From Epilithonimonas zeae (GTDB taxonomy: Bacteria > Bacteroidota > Bacteroidia > Flavobacteriales > Weeksellaceae), in the NCBI RefSeq assembly GCF_023278365.1, contig NZ_CP075338.1:3038001-3102000 (forward strand): a stretch of DNA of 64,000 nucleotides. The letters are read 5' to 3'. The translations under genes and the position numbers were made by a program. The notes under the pieces were generated by a model that saw only the letters and a program-made list of their open reading frames with translations, made no database searches and was not told the origin of the DNA. This document shows positions 42,338 to 52,077 of this stretch, piece by piece; within the stretch, counting starts at the first letter, position 1; the number at the start of each line of letters is the position of its first letter.

Positions 42338-43096
42338 ATGAATTCCATCGTAATCAATATAGGAAATACCAATATCCGTTTCGGATTGTTTGATGATGAT
42401 AATTGTGACCTGTCTTGGGTCATCAATACCAAACCTTATAAAACGACGGATGAACTTTTTGTCCAAATCCTGATGCTTTATCAGACCTATAAAATTGAGG
42501 TTGATAAAATCGATAAAGTCATTATTGGTTCCGTTGTTCCCCAATTGACGAAAGTTGTTGCAAGCGCAATTAAGAAAATTCATAACAAAATCCCTGTAAT
42601 TGTAGATAGAAATACACCGTCTGGTGTTATCCCGAAATCTAAACAAATGGGAACAGATATCTACGCGAATCTTGTTGCGGCGCATAATCTCTATCCAAGT
42701 CAGAAGAAAATCATTCTCGATTTCGGAACAGCACTTACAGCAAGTTGCCTGGCTGAGAATGGAGAAACTCTTGGAGTCATAATCGCACCTGGAATTGTAA
42801 CTTCACTGAATAGTTTGATTAAAGGAACAGCCCAATTACCGGAAATCGAGTTGGTAAAACCAAAATCTGTTTTAGGTCTAGATACAATTACCTGCATGCA
42901 AAGCGGAATGGTTTATGGTTTCCTGGGAATGGTAGAAGGTTTTATAGACCGGATTAATGATGAGGTGAATGACCAATGTTTCGTCATCGCAACAGGCGGT
43001 GTGAGCCACGTTTACAAACCTTTAACGGAAAAAATCAACATCGGCGACAGGTTGCATACCTTGAAAGGTCTGTATTTTTTGGGGAAGGATTTGTAG
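42338..43096 (+). CDS. coaX: Type III pantothenate kinase (CoaX)
   Basis: First step of coenzyme A synthesis. 252 residues of the ASKHA kinase fold. Landmarks are INIGNTNIRFGLF (about 6-18), SVVPQL (about 69-74), KQMGTDIYANLVAAH (about 106-120), ILDFGTALTASC (about 128-139) and the late CFVIATGGVSH. The first motif is normally D-[IV]-GNT; here the Asp that binds the phosphate/metal is Asn (INIGNT). The remaining acidic residues (Asp in GTDIYAN and DFGTA) are kept. It is not adjacent to coaBC. Confidence 0.88.
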   Translation: MNSIVINIGNTNIRFGLFDDDNCDLSWVINTKPYKTTDELFVQILMLYQTYKIEVDKIDKVIIGSVVPQLTKVVASAIKKIHNKIPVIVDRNTPSGVIPKSKQMGTDIYANLVAAHNLYPSQKKIILDFGTALTASCLAENGETLGVIIAPGIVTSLNSLIKGTAQLPEIELVKPKSVLGLDTITCMQSGMVYGFLGMVEGFIDRINDEVNDQCFVIATGGVSHVYKPLTEKINIGDRLHTLKGLYFLGKDL

Positions 43097-43123
43097 ATTA
43101 TAGTATTTGTATTAAAGGTAATA

Positions 43124-43660
43124 ATGATGAAGGATTTTCCAAGAATAGAAACCGAAAGATTGATTCTTTCTGAATTGAAAGAAGGCGATTTACCATTAGT
43201 TATAGAGTATCTTCAGGATAGAGAATTTTCAGAATATACGTCTAGTATTCCTCATCCGTATGGAAAAGAAGAAGCTAATTTTTGGTTGAAAATGACACAA
43301 GAAGCTTTTGAGTCAAAAAAAGGATTTACGTTTGCAATTCGCGATAAAGAAGAAAAAATTATAGGAGCAATTGGTCTTCACGATCAAGGTTCGGATAAAG
43401 CAGAAATGGGATATTGGCTGGCAAAAATATTTTGGGGCAAAGGTTATGTTACGGAAGCTGCAAAAGCTATTGTTGATTTTGGTTTTAATGAATTAGAACT
43501 TAATAAGATTTTCGCTGTTCATTTTCCAAACAACCCAGCTTCTGGAAAAATAATGAGAAGAATCGGAATGGAATTGGAAGCTGTTTTAAAACAACATCTG
43601 AAAAAAGATTCGGAATATTATGATATTCCAATGTATTCTATTTTTAGGAATAAGGTTTAA
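43124..43660 (+). CDS. GNAT-family N-acetyltransferase (RimJ/RimL-like)
   Basis: 178 residues. It opens with IETERLILSELKEGDLPLV, typical of the RimJ/RimL group. It has the acetyl-CoA region GYWLAKIFWGKGYVTEAAKA (about 92-111; motif A is degenerate) and NPASGKIMRRIGM (about 143-155). Two ATG codons lie together at 43124; either may start the protein. The substrate is unknown; ribosomal protein alpha-amino groups or small molecules are possible. Confidence 0.88.
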   Translation: MMKDFPRIETERLILSELKEGDLPLVIEYLQDREFSEYTSSIPHPYGKEEANFWLKMTQEAFESKKGFTFAIRDKEEKIIGAIGLHDQGSDKAEMGYWLAKIFWGKGYVTEAAKAIVDFGFNELELNKIFAVHFPNNPASGKIMRRIGMELEAVLKQHLKKDSEYYDIPMYSIFRNKV

Positions 43661-44092
43661 TTAACGTTTAGAATTAAAAAAGTCTTTTACGATTGCAGAG
43701 CATTCATTTTCCAAAATTCCAGTTACAACTTCTGTTTTGGGATGAAGTGACAAACCTTTATTGATGAAACCTCTTTGTTCATCTCTAGCACCAATCACAA
43801 CTTTCGAAATTTGCGACCAGGCTAAAGCTCCGGAACACATCACACAAGGTTCCAAAGTCACATATAAAGTACAATTCTGTAAGTATTTCCCACCAAGAAA
43901 ATTAGCGGCAGAAGTTATAGCCTGCATTTCTGCATGCGCTGTAACATCAGTAAGTGTTTCTGTTAGATTGTGAGATTTGGCAATCACTCTGTCATTCGAC
44001 ACGACAACACAACCAATTGGAACTTCGTCTTTTTCCAAAGCTAATTGAGCTTCTTGGAAAGCCATCTTCATAAAATATTCGTCAGTGAACAT
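43661..44092 (-). CDS. tadA: tRNA-specific adenosine deaminase (TadA-like)
   Basis: Converts A34 to inosine in tRNA-Arg(ACG), or acts on free bases in related enzymes. 143 residues with the zinc deaminase motifs TAHAEMQAI (HAE, about 51-59) and TLEPCVMCSGALAW (PCxxC, about 79-92). The order FMKMAFQEAQLALEKDEVPI fits TadA. It abuts the convergent GNAT gene with no spacer and lies 2 bases after the Rrf2 gene in the same direction. Confidence 0.92.
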   Translation of the reverse strand: MFTDEYFMKMAFQEAQLALEKDEVPIGCVVVSNDRVIAKSHNLTETLTDVTAHAEMQAITSAANFLGGKYLQNCTLYVTLEPCVMCSGALAWSQISKVVIGARDEQRGFINKGLSLHPKTEVVTGILENECSAIVKDFFNSKR

Positions 44093-44094
44093 AT

Positions 44095-44520
44095 TTAGAT
44101 AGGGAACTTTTCGGATTTTGTCATATCAGCGATGCTTGTATCCAGAATTGGTAGCATACTATCACGGACATTAATCAATAATTTACGGATTCCACAAGTT
44201 CCCTCATCTGTACAATCTGCACATTTTTCATAAAAATTGAGAGAAGCACAAGGCAACATTGCTACTGGTCCGTCAACGATTCTGATGACATCAAGAACTT
44301 TGATATCGGCTGGGTCTTTCATAAAAGTGTAACCACCTTCAGCGCCTCTTTCACTTTTGAGAATCTTGTTTTGTTTCAGTTCACGCAGGATTTGTTCCAA
44401 AAATTTGAGTGGAATACGTTCGTTCTCCGATATTTTTTTAGCGGAAAATAATGAAGCATTGTTTGTCCTGTTGAGGAAAAGCAAAGTTTTGATAGCGTAT
44501 TTGACTCTTTTTGAAAGCAT
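44095..44520 (-). CDS. Rrf2-family transcriptional regulator with Fe-S-type cysteines
   Basis: 141 residues: a winged HTH (about 1-65, MLSKRVKYAIKTLLFL, EQILRELKQNKILKSERGAE) with the Rrf2 hallmark GAEGGYTFMK. Four cysteines follow in LPCASLNFYEKCADCTDEGT and CGIRKLL. The first is a Cys of the same kind as in IscR/NsrR, so an iron-sulfur cluster sensing redox, NO or iron is likely. It is cotranscribed with the tadA-like gene. The regulon is unknown. Confidence 0.9.
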   Translation of the reverse strand: MLSKRVKYAIKTLLFLNRTNNASLFSAKKISENERIPLKFLEQILRELKQNKILKSERGAEGGYTFMKDPADIKVLDVIRIVDGPVAMLPCASLNFYEKCADCTDEGTCGIRKLLINVRDSMLPILDTSIADMTKSEKFPI

Positions 44521-44576
44521 TTTGTAAAAATAATCAAAATTTTATATTTTGGAAATATATTTATTATCAATAAAAA

Positions 44577-44603
44577 ACCGCCTCATTAACTTAATGAGAC
44601 GGT
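44577..44603 (-). terminator. Terminator after the GDSL lipoprotein gene (leftward)
   Basis: ACCGCCTCATTAA (44577-44589) and TTAATGAGACGGT (44591-44603) pair with one G-T. The A run at 44572-44577 is a T run on the minus strand. Confidence 0.85.
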
Positions 44604-44623
44604 CATATAATATCTAATTCTGA

Positions 44624-46171
44624 TTAAGGAAATGTAACTCCAGAATAAGAATTTGGACTAATCATTGATAGATTAGATTTGTATTTAGTATTGATTGCTT
44701 TTAAAAATTCGTTAGCTATGATAGCATAACCACGTCCGGTTAAATGCACTCCGTCAAGAGAGAAAGATCCTCCAGTTACAAATTTTGCAGAATATCTTAC
44801 GCCATCCCACTGGATTCCAGATGCAGAATTCAATTCGACCATTTTAGCATTGGCATCTACAAAAGCATAACCGTTATCGTCAGCTGCTTTTTTAATAATA
44901 ACATTATAGCTGTTAATTGCAGTGTCAATAGCTGTAGCTTCTGTGCTTGTTAAAATATATTTGTCTTCAAACGGGTAAGCAACACCTCTTGCGCCTAAAC
45001 TAGCTGGGATACCTGGAGGAAGAGTTGCAGCAGTACCAATTGATCCAGACGTAGTCAAAGGAATAAGGTCTGTTGATTTAGCCTGTCTGGCGCGACCATA
45101 GGTAGCACCAAGATAAGGTGCTAACGCCATCAATTGTGGGTTTCCAGATGCTAATGCGGCTGTTGTTATAGCATTACCTAGGTTAGGAAGGCTTTCATCA
45201 AAAATCAATAAAGGATTGGTTGCAGTTTTTGATAATGGTTTAATTCTGTCACCAGCTCCCAAAGCAGTTAAAATTTGATTAAGTGGTCCATATAAACTAC
45301 TATTTAGTTGGTCAATGGTAGCGTTTCCAACATTTACATCTCCTTTACCAAGCAACGTTGCTGTTAACGGATTATAAGGAACGGTTGTCAAAGAAGGAAT
45401 TGTTGTTACATTTGGGATGTTTGCAATTACACCTTTCGCTCCGGAAGTCTTGATTTGAGACACCAAGAGATTATAATAGGTTCCGAATTGATCTGCAGGA
45501 GTTAATGTTTCAACAGTATCATCAGCACCAGCTAAAGCATAAAGAAGAGCATCATTATTGCCAATCCATAAACTGAAAAATGTTGGTTTCTGTGCTAAAA
45601 AGTCTTGGATAACAGAAGTTGTTGGGCTTGATGCAAATCTAACAAAATAAGGGTTAGCTGTTTTTGCAAGAATACCTTGAACGTTTCCATAACCAGGAGC
45701 TAACAGATGTGATACTTTTGCACCAGGAACTCCCATATTATTAAATGGGCCTGTTAACACAGTATTGGTAATAGTAGCAGCTTTGTTATCATTAGCAAAA
45801 GCTATTGTAGGTGTTCCTGCACTGAAGCCGGTAATTACTCTTTTAGTATCTGCTATCTGTACATTTCCTGTCGGCAGAGTCAGTAGTAGACCTCCATTGT
45901 TATCGGGCATCAATGGCTGCTTGAATTCTCCACCACCAGCTGATTGCATTTGTTTAGCAATCATACTTGGGTAAGACTCGTTTTGTCCGTCTGCATATAG
46001 AGCACCATCTCTGTAACCAGCAGTTAAGGAATTTCCTAGAGAAATATATTTTGAAAAGTTAGCTTCTCCTGAAGTGACAGCAACATCTTCCGTACTATTT
46101 TCGAAATCTGTCTTACAGCTCACAGCTAATAAAAGCGTTGCAGCTAATGTTGATATATATATTTTTTTCAT
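44624..46171 (-). CDS. SGNH/GDSL-hydrolase lipoprotein
   Basis: 515 residues: a lipoprotein signal with lipobox LAVSC, then an SGNH hydrolase. Block I reads ISLGNSLTAGYRDG (GNSL in place of GDSL; the nucleophile Ser is kept), block III WIGNNDALLYAL and block V SLDGVHLTGRGYAI with the catalytic Asp/His. A large insertion lies between blocks I and III. It probably acts as an outer-membrane-anchored esterase or lipase. It lies 13 bases after an outer membrane FadL-type gene in the same direction, so the two may handle the same lipid substrate. Confidence 0.87.
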   Translation of the reverse strand: MKKIYISTLAATLLLAVSCKTDFENSTEDVAVTSGEANFSKYISLGNSLTAGYRDGALYADGQNESYPSMIAKQMQSAGGGEFKQPLMPDNNGGLLLTLPTGNVQIADTKRVITGFSAGTPTIAFANDNKAATITNTVLTGPFNNMGVPGAKVSHLLAPGYGNVQGILAKTANPYFVRFASSPTTSVIQDFLAQKPTFFSLWIGNNDALLYALAGADDTVETLTPADQFGTYYNLLVSQIKTSGAKGVIANIPNVTTIPSLTTVPYNPLTATLLGKGDVNVGNATIDQLNSSLYGPLNQILTALGAGDRIKPLSKTATNPLLIFDESLPNLGNAITTAALASGNPQLMALAPYLGATYGRARQAKSTDLIPLTTSGSIGTAATLPPGIPASLGARGVAYPFEDKYILTSTEATAIDTAINSYNVIIKKAADDNGYAFVDANAKMVELNSASGIQWDGVRYSAKFVTGGSFSLDGVHLTGRGYAIIANEFLKAINTKYKSNLSMISPNSYSGVTFP

Positions 46172-46184
46172 AATAGATTCAATT

Positions 46185-47411
46185 TTAAAATGCGTTGTAA
46201 GATAGTCCTAAACCAAAATAGAATACATCAGCTTTTGCTTGTCCTGCAAATTTGATATTTTGATTACTAAAAGTTCTGCTTTTAGGCATTGCATAAGCTC
46301 CTGAAAGATCAACCCCGAATTTGTTGAATTTGAAACCAACCCCACCAGTAATTACGTAATTGTCAAATGAAGGTGTTTCTGGAATAAAATCTTTATCCTC
46401 ATATGGAGTCTCGTCATAATACCAACCTAATCTACCAAAAATTCTGTCGTTGAACGCATATTGAGTTCCAAGACGGAAACTTGAAGTGTTTTTGAAGTTT
46501 TTAGGCGAAACAAGAATTGTTGGATCGTTTGGCTGATTTCCTGCTGCTACATTATCAAAATCTAATGTCAGCTTGCTGTATCTCTCCCAGCCGTGGTAAT
46601 TATAGTCAGCAGAGACAAGCCATTTTGGAGTGATTTTATATGTTATACCCAATGTATATTCATCCACAAGAGGTAATGTTGCCTTGAAGTTGTCTGAGCC
46701 TCCGTTGAAATTTGGCAATAAAGAAGTTGGTACCATAAAAGTAGCTTTTCCTTTTTTAGCTTTCATATCTACAGGAGAACGATAAGCTACACTTACGTCC
46801 CACTTTTCATCCGGTTGGAAGTAAAAACCAAAACCAAATCCGTGACCTGTTGCGCTATCATCTAAAAGATTAAGCTGTCCATTGTAAATTGTTAAAGCTT
46901 TTGTCCAGTCCACTTTTCCTTTAGCATAGATATAGCTAGCTCCAAAAGACGCCCAAGGTGCCAGTTTTACTGAAATCATGGGTTGGAAAAAATAACTTTT
47001 CAGTTCTAGCTTCTGCACAATTTCTTTACCTTCCCAGTCGCTTGGCCACTCGATAGTGCTTCCAAAAGGGGTAGAGAAACTAAAACCTAAAGAAAGATTG
47101 TCTAAAACCTTATATGCCACAGCGGCATAAATTGGTGTTCCCAACGGATTATCTGTTTCGGTTTGTTGCAGCGTACTTGTGTTTTGATATGTAATCTGAT
47201 TTGAAACTCCAAAGCCACCCGCTACTACACTCAGTTTTGAAGGAATGAAAGAAATCCCTGCTGGGTTGAAAAATGCAACACTTGCATCCTCTGCGTGAGC
47301 ACTGGTGTGAGCCATCGCCAGCTGTTTAACACCTTGTAGAGATACTCGGAAACCTCCTGCGTATGTCATCACTCCGGCTGCTAGTGCCATTGATATTAAA
47401 ATTCGTTTCAT
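46185..47411 (-). CDS. OmpP1/FadL/TodX-family outer membrane transporter
   Basis: 408 residues with a signal peptide (MKRILISMALAAGVMTYAGG) and then the FadL N-terminal hatch (SLQGVKQLAMAHTSAHAEDA, AFFNPAGIS). The remaining beta barrel ends in an aromatic strand (DVFYFGLGLSYNAF) with the C-terminal Phe needed for BAM recognition. FadL proteins pass hydrophobic molecules such as fatty acids through the outer membrane. It is cotranscribed with the GDSL lipoprotein. A minus -7 box (CAAATTTA on the plus strand, 47431-47438) lies upstream. Confidence 0.92.
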   Translation of the reverse strand: MKRILISMALAAGVMTYAGGFRVSLQGVKQLAMAHTSAHAEDASVAFFNPAGISFIPSKLSVVAGGFGVSNQITYQNTSTLQQTETDNPLGTPIYAAVAYKVLDNLSLGFSFSTPFGSTIEWPSDWEGKEIVQKLELKSYFFQPMISVKLAPWASFGASYIYAKGKVDWTKALTIYNGQLNLLDDSATGHGFGFGFYFQPDEKWDVSVAYRSPVDMKAKKGKATFMVPTSLLPNFNGGSDNFKATLPLVDEYTLGITYKITPKWLVSADYNYHGWERYSKLTLDFDNVAAGNQPNDPTILVSPKNFKNTSSFRLGTQYAFNDRIFGRLGWYYDETPYEDKDFIPETPSFDNYVITGGVGFKFNKFGVDLSGAYAMPKSRTFSNQNIKFAGQAKADVFYFGLGLSYNAF

Positions 47412-47788
47412 ATAATTATTATTAATGTTCCAAATTTATAATTATTTTAATAACAATTGAAAAAAAACATAAAAAATGTTAAACATTGCTATTTGTAGAA
47501 TAATTGTTTAAGTTAATGCGTATTTTATATGTTTGAAAATTAGATGATTAAATTGTTTCTGTCGTTTTTTGGAAATTTAGTTTAACTTTAAACAATGTAG
47601 TGTAAATCATAATAAATCACTAAATTGTATTTTGATTAAATACTAATGATGGGCTTGTTTTTTTGATTAATTGTTAATATTAATTCAGTATTAACTTAAA
47701 ATTAACAAAAAAATATTTTTAAAAGATATTATCGTTAAGCTTAAATAAAAATTATATTAACTTTGCAATCAGATATAAAAAATAAAAT
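47412..47788. promoter_or_regulatory. Divergent AT-rich promoter region between the FadL-like gene and ricT
   Basis: 377 bases without a gene. Visible are the minus-strand -7 box at 47431-47438 and the plus-strand -7 box TAACTTTG at 47758-47765, 23 bases before the ricT ATG. In between is very AT-rich sequence with repeated TTAAC / GTTAA words (for example TTTAACTTTAAAC near 47581, AACTTAAAATTAAC near 47692). No clear operator or RNA is recognised. Confidence 0.6.
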
Positions 47789-49255
47789 ATGAGTTGTGGA
47801 TGTAAAACATCCGGCGATTCTTCCCATTCTTGCGGCACCAAGTCCGCTAATGGGTGTAGTAGTGTAGATACCTGTGGGAATAGTTATAAATTAAGTGTTT
47901 TTGACTGGCTTTCTGATATTGATCCCTCAAAATCAAAAAGTTCTGAATATGTGGAAGTTCGTTTTAAAAACGATCGTAAATTCTATTATAAAAACGTCAA
48001 CAACCTCCCTTTACATATTGGTAGCATCATTGCTGTAGAATCTAGTCCGGGTCACGATATAGGTGTAGTAAGTCTTGCTGGAGAATTGGTGAAAATCCAA
48101 ATGAAAAAAAAGAATGTTCCAGAAGATCACACCCTGAAAATTTATAGACTTGCCAATCAAAAAGATATTGAAACCTGGCAAGAACTTAGAAAAAAAGAGA
48201 ATAATATCAAGATTGATGCACGTAAAATTGCTTACGGACTCAACCTTGAAATGAAAATAACAGATGTAGAATACCAAGGAGATGGTTCCAAGGTCACTTT
48301 TTATTACACGGCCGATAACAGAATCGATTTCCGTCAGTTAATAAAAGAATATGCATCCAGTTTTCGTACAAAGATTGATATGAAGCAGATTGGTTTCCGT
48401 CAGGAGTCTGCAAAAGTCGGCGGAATCGGGTCTTGTGGAAGAGAGTTGTGCTGCTCATCTTGGTTAACAGATTTCCGTTCTGTGAATACCAATGCAGCAA
48501 GATACCAGCAATTGAGTATCAATCCTCAGAAATTGGCCGGGCAATGTGGTAAACTGAAATGTTGCCTCAATTACGAATTGGATAGTTATCTAGACGTTCT
48601 TAGAGATTTTCCATCGTCTAGTACAGTTCTGAATACCGAGAAAGGAAGAGCTTTTTGTATCAAAATCGATGTTTTCAAAAAGAAGATGTGGTTTGCCTAC
48701 GTAGAGAATTCTATGGCTTGGTACGATTTGGATATTTATGAAGTTAAAAAACTGATTGCCATTAATAAAAATGGTGAAAAAGCACCAGCTTTGGAAGATC
48801 TGAAAGTTATTGAAAATCCTTTGGTAACTTCGGATTTGATACAAGAAAATAGTGTGGATCGTTTTGAGAAAAAATTCAAAAAACCAAGAAGCGGTCAAAA
48901 CAACAGGGACAGAAATCCGAGACAAGGTGATAACAGACCGGCGAAATCACAGGATAATAGAAATCCTCGTCAGCCAGAAAACAAAAGCCACTCTAACGAA
49001 CAAAAGCCTGTAGAAAACAAATCTACTGCTCCAAAGGTTCAGACGACTGATAATCAACAAGCCTCGGATAATAAAAATCCGAAGCAGAATCATAACAGAA
49101 ATCGCCAGAATGGACAAAAGCCGGTAGAAAATAAATCAGCGGCTCCGAATGTTCAGGCGACCGGTAATAATCAACCTCAGGAAAATAAAACGCATAAAAA
49201 ACCGTTCAAAAAACCGAAAAAGAAAACACCTCCTAAAAATGAAGGGAATGCTTAG
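47789..49255 (+). CDS. ricT: PSP1-domain protein RicT with a long basic tail
   Basis: 488 residues. It has a Cys/Ser-rich N-terminus (MSCGCKTSGDSSHSCG), a PSP1 domain (about 45-290) with SAKVGGIGSCGRELCCSSWL and QKLAGQCGKLKCCLNYE (the iron-sulfur type cysteines of RicT), and a repetitive disordered basic tail (about 360-488). In the tail EQKPVENKSTAPKVQTTDNQ recurs as GQKPVENKSAAPNVQATGNN. In Bacillus, RicT with RicA/RicF binds RNase Y and affects RNA maturation; the flavobacterial role is not defined. gldH starts inside its 3' end. Confidence 0.9.
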   Translation: MSCGCKTSGDSSHSCGTKSANGCSSVDTCGNSYKLSVFDWLSDIDPSKSKSSEYVEVRFKNDRKFYYKNVNNLPLHIGSIIAVESSPGHDIGVVSLAGELVKIQMKKKNVPEDHTLKIYRLANQKDIETWQELRKKENNIKIDARKIAYGLNLEMKITDVEYQGDGSKVTFYYTADNRIDFRQLIKEYASSFRTKIDMKQIGFRQESAKVGGIGSCGRELCCSSWLTDFRSVNTNAARYQQLSINPQKLAGQCGKLKCCLNYELDSYLDVLRDFPSSSTVLNTEKGRAFCIKIDVFKKKMWFAYVENSMAWYDLDIYEVKKLIAINKNGEKAPALEDLKVIENPLVTSDLIQENSVDRFEKKFKKPRSGQNNRDRNPRQGDNRPAKSQDNRNPRQPENKSHSNEQKPVENKSTAPKVQTTDNQQASDNKNPKQNHNRNRQNGQKPVENKSAAPNVQATGNNQPQENKTHKKPFKKPKKKTPPKNEGNA

Positions 49256-49709
49256 GTCACTTTTTGCTTTTGTTCTATTGATTGCACTCTTTTCTTGCCA
49301 GAACCCAGATGATCAGGTGTTGATTAACAATGTTGGCAACCAGTGGAATAAAAAGAAAGTTCAACAATTTGATTTTGATGTGACGGATGCACAGAATCAG
49401 AAAAATATCACGTTTGTTGTTCGTAATAATAACGATTATCCTTACAGTAATCTTAGATTGATTGCGACGGTTGAACATAATAAAAAAGCAATTTCTACAG
49501 ATACACTCAATTATGTTTTGGCAAAACCAAACGGTGAGTGGCTGGGAACAGGATTTGGAGATACAAAGGAAACATTATTTCAATATAAGCTTAATTACAA
49601 ATTCCCTCAAAACGGTAATTATTCTGTGAAAGTTGTACAGGCAATGAGGAAAAATATCTTACCGGGAATAGAAGATCTAGGTATTAAAATTCAAAACTTA
49701 AAGCCATAA
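49239..49709 (+). CDS. gldH: Gliding motility lipoprotein GldH
   Basis: 156 residues from ATG 49239 (a second ATG at 49248 is possible); the longer frame from 49149 is overlap with ricT. Lipoprotein signal with lipobox ALFSC, then an Ig-like beta domain with QFDFDVTDAQNQKNITFVV and ATVEHNKKAISTDTLNY, ending PGIEDLGIKIQ. GldH is needed for gliding and T9SS function in Flavobacterium johnsoniae. It overlaps ricT by 17 bases and precedes the PBP1A gene by 7, a conserved flavobacterial order. Confidence 0.92.
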   Translation: MKGMLRSLFAFVLLIALFSCQNPDDQVLINNVGNQWNKKKVQQFDFDVTDAQNQKNITFVVRNNNDYPYSNLRLIATVEHNKKAISTDTLNYVLAKPNGEWLGTGFGDTKETLFQYKLNYKFPQNGNYSVKVVQAMRKNILPGIEDLGIKIQNLKP

Positions 49710-49716
49710 TTTATTA

Positions 49717-52074
49717 ATGGAAAATAAAAAAGCTGAAAATAAAACTTTCCCTCTGCCAGACAAGAGAAAAGCTAAATCAGGAATCCGAAAATGGATCAAA
49801 TTCATTTGGATAGGATTTTTAGCAGCTGTGTTGGGTATTTCTGGTTTGTTCTTTGCCGTTTCTCAAGGTTTTGTAGGAGATATGCCAGATGTAAAGGAGT
49901 TGGAAAACCCTGATATTTATGTTGCTTCGGAAATTTATTCTTCCGATAATGTATTGTTGGGGAAATTCGAGAAAGAAAAAACTAAGCCGGTAACTTACAA
50001 GCAGTTGCCTCCATATTTGGTTTATGCCTTGCAAGCAAAAGAAGATGAGCGTTTTAAGGAACATTCTGGTATCGATTTGAAATCAATTCTTAGAGCGGTA
50101 AGATTTGGTGGAGAAAGAGGTGGAGGTTCTACCATTACGCAACAGTTAGCAAAATTATTGTTTACTGGAAATGCTTCTCAGAACAAAATAGAAAGAGCAT
50201 TCCAAAAACTGAAAGAATGGTGTGTTGCGGTAAGTCTTGAAAAGCGTTATACGAAAGAAGAAATTGTTGCTCTATACTTTAACAAAATGGATTTCCTTTT
50301 CAATGCGAAAGGGATCGAAATGGCTTCCAGAGTTTATTTCAATAAATCTGTTAATCAATTGACATTGCCGGAAGCTGCGACTTTTGTAGCAATGCTGGAA
50401 GCGCCGAGAAGAAATAATCCTTACAGAAATCCTGAAAGAGCAAAAACCAGAAGAGATGTTGTTCTGAAACAAATGGTAGAAACAGGTTATATCGATCAAT
50501 CCACTTATGAGCAAGCTGTAGCAACTCCGATTGTTGTAGATTTCCATGAAATCAAAACTGTTGAGGAAGGTTATTCTTCTTATTACAAATTTTACTTAAG
50601 AAAAGAGATCCAGCAATACTTAGAATCTTACGAAAAAGAAACAGGCAAAGAGCTCAATCTTTATAAAAATGGATTGAAAATCTATGTGACTTTGGATTCC
50701 AGAATGCAAAGATATGCAGAGGAAGCGATTAAGGAACATATGATTAATCTTCAGAAAAGTTTTGACGGCGAGATGAAACGTAATCCAAATCGCCCATATT
50801 ATAATCTTTCGAAAAGCCAAATCAATGATTTAATGATGTCGGCAGTTAAAAGAACCGGACGATATAAGCAATTGAAAGCTGAAGGGATGCCAGAAGATTC
50901 TATCATGATGGACTTCCATCAGCCTACAAAAATGACCAGATTTACTTGGGAAGGCGAAGAGGAAGTAGAAATGTCACCTTGGGATTCTATCCGTTATCAC
51001 AAACAGATTGCACAGGCTGGATTGATGTCTATGGAACCTGCAACCGGTGATATCAAAGCTTGGGTTGGAGGGATTAACTGGCAGCATTTCCAGTATGATC
51101 ACGTAAAACAAGGAAAACGTCAGGTAGGATCTACATTCAAACCTTTCGTATATGCCACAGCAATTATGCACCTTGGGATGACGCCTTGTTCTACAGTTTC
51201 CAATGCTTCTTATTCCAAAGGAAGTTGGCACGTAAAAGGTGGAGGCGGAACAGTTACCATCAAAGAAGCGATAGCAAAGTCCTTAAACCCGGTGGCAATC
51301 CGTTTAGCTGAAATGTCAGGAACAGAAAATGTCATCCAATTAGCAAGAGACTTGGGAGTAACAGATCCAATTGATAAAAGTTTACCAATGGCTCTCGGTA
51401 CTTCAGATATTACGATTTACGAAATGTTAGGAGCTTACAGTACGTTTGCAAACTTTGGAAATTACACAAAACCGGAAATGATTTGGAGGATAGAAGATGC
51501 TAACGGACGAGTAATCAAAGAAGTGAAGCCTGTAGTGAAGGAAGTAATGAACGAAATGTACGCTTATACAATGATCGACTTGATGAAAGGTGTGGCGGAG
51601 TTTGGGACAGCTTCTGGGGAATTGAGAAGAAGAGGAATTCCTGCAAGTGTAGAGATTGCTGGTAAAACAGGTACAACTCAGAAAAACTCAGATGGTTGGT
51701 TTATGGGAATTGTTCCAAAACTGGCAACCGGTGTTTGGGTTGGATGGGAAGACAGAGCGACCCACTTCTGGAGTACAGGTGAAGGACAGGGTGCAAAAAT
51801 GGGACTTCCGATTTGGGCCATTTACATGAAGAAGGTTTTTGCAAATAAAGCTCTGAATATCCTGCCAGAAGATAAATTCATCAAACCAACCAATTGGACT
51901 GGAAGTTGCTCAGATCTCAATAATCTCAGAAATGGTTATGGTGATGATGGCGGGTTGCAAACCATTGATGAACTAAAAAATCCTGTCAGAGAAGTTCCTG
52001 ACAAGCCGGTGAAAAAAGAAGATCATTCTAATGAGGCTTTGAACTCAGGAGAAGATATTGATTTTAACAAATAA
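49717..52074 (+). CDS. Class A penicillin-binding protein 1A
   Basis: 785 residues: an N-terminal membrane anchor (about 27-50), a glycosyltransferase 51 domain (about 75-260, with the catalytic Glu in QAKEDERFKEHSGID and GGSTITQQLAKLL) and a transpeptidase domain (about 400-690) with SxxK in GSTFKPFVYA, SxN in SLNPV and KTGTTQ. A short acidic tail ends the protein. It polymerises and cross-links peptidoglycan. It is cotranscribed with ricT and gldH and ends at a strong terminator. Confidence 0.96.
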   Translation: MENKKAENKTFPLPDKRKAKSGIRKWIKFIWIGFLAAVLGISGLFFAVSQGFVGDMPDVKELENPDIYVASEIYSSDNVLLGKFEKEKTKPVTYKQLPPYLVYALQAKEDERFKEHSGIDLKSILRAVRFGGERGGGSTITQQLAKLLFTGNASQNKIERAFQKLKEWCVAVSLEKRYTKEEIVALYFNKMDFLFNAKGIEMASRVYFNKSVNQLTLPEAATFVAMLEAPRRNNPYRNPERAKTRRDVVLKQMVETGYIDQSTYEQAVATPIVVDFHEIKTVEEGYSSYYKFYLRKEIQQYLESYEKETGKELNLYKNGLKIYVTLDSRMQRYAEEAIKEHMINLQKSFDGEMKRNPNRPYYNLSKSQINDLMMSAVKRTGRYKQLKAEGMPEDSIMMDFHQPTKMTRFTWEGEEEVEMSPWDSIRYHKQIAQAGLMSMEPATGDIKAWVGGINWQHFQYDHVKQGKRQVGSTFKPFVYATAIMHLGMTPCSTVSNASYSKGSWHVKGGGGTVTIKEAIAKSLNPVAIRLAEMSGTENVIQLARDLGVTDPIDKSLPMALGTSDITIYEMLGAYSTFANFGNYTKPEMIWRIEDANGRVIKEVKPVVKEVMNEMYAYTMIDLMKGVAEFGTASGELRRRGIPASVEIAGKTGTTQKNSDGWFMGIVPKLATGVWVGWEDRATHFWSTGEGQGAKMGLPIWAIYMKKVFANKALNILPEDKFIKPTNWTGSCSDLNNLRNGYGDDGGLQTIDELKNPVREVPDKPVKKEDHSNEALNSGEDIDFNK

Positions 52075-52077
52075 ATA

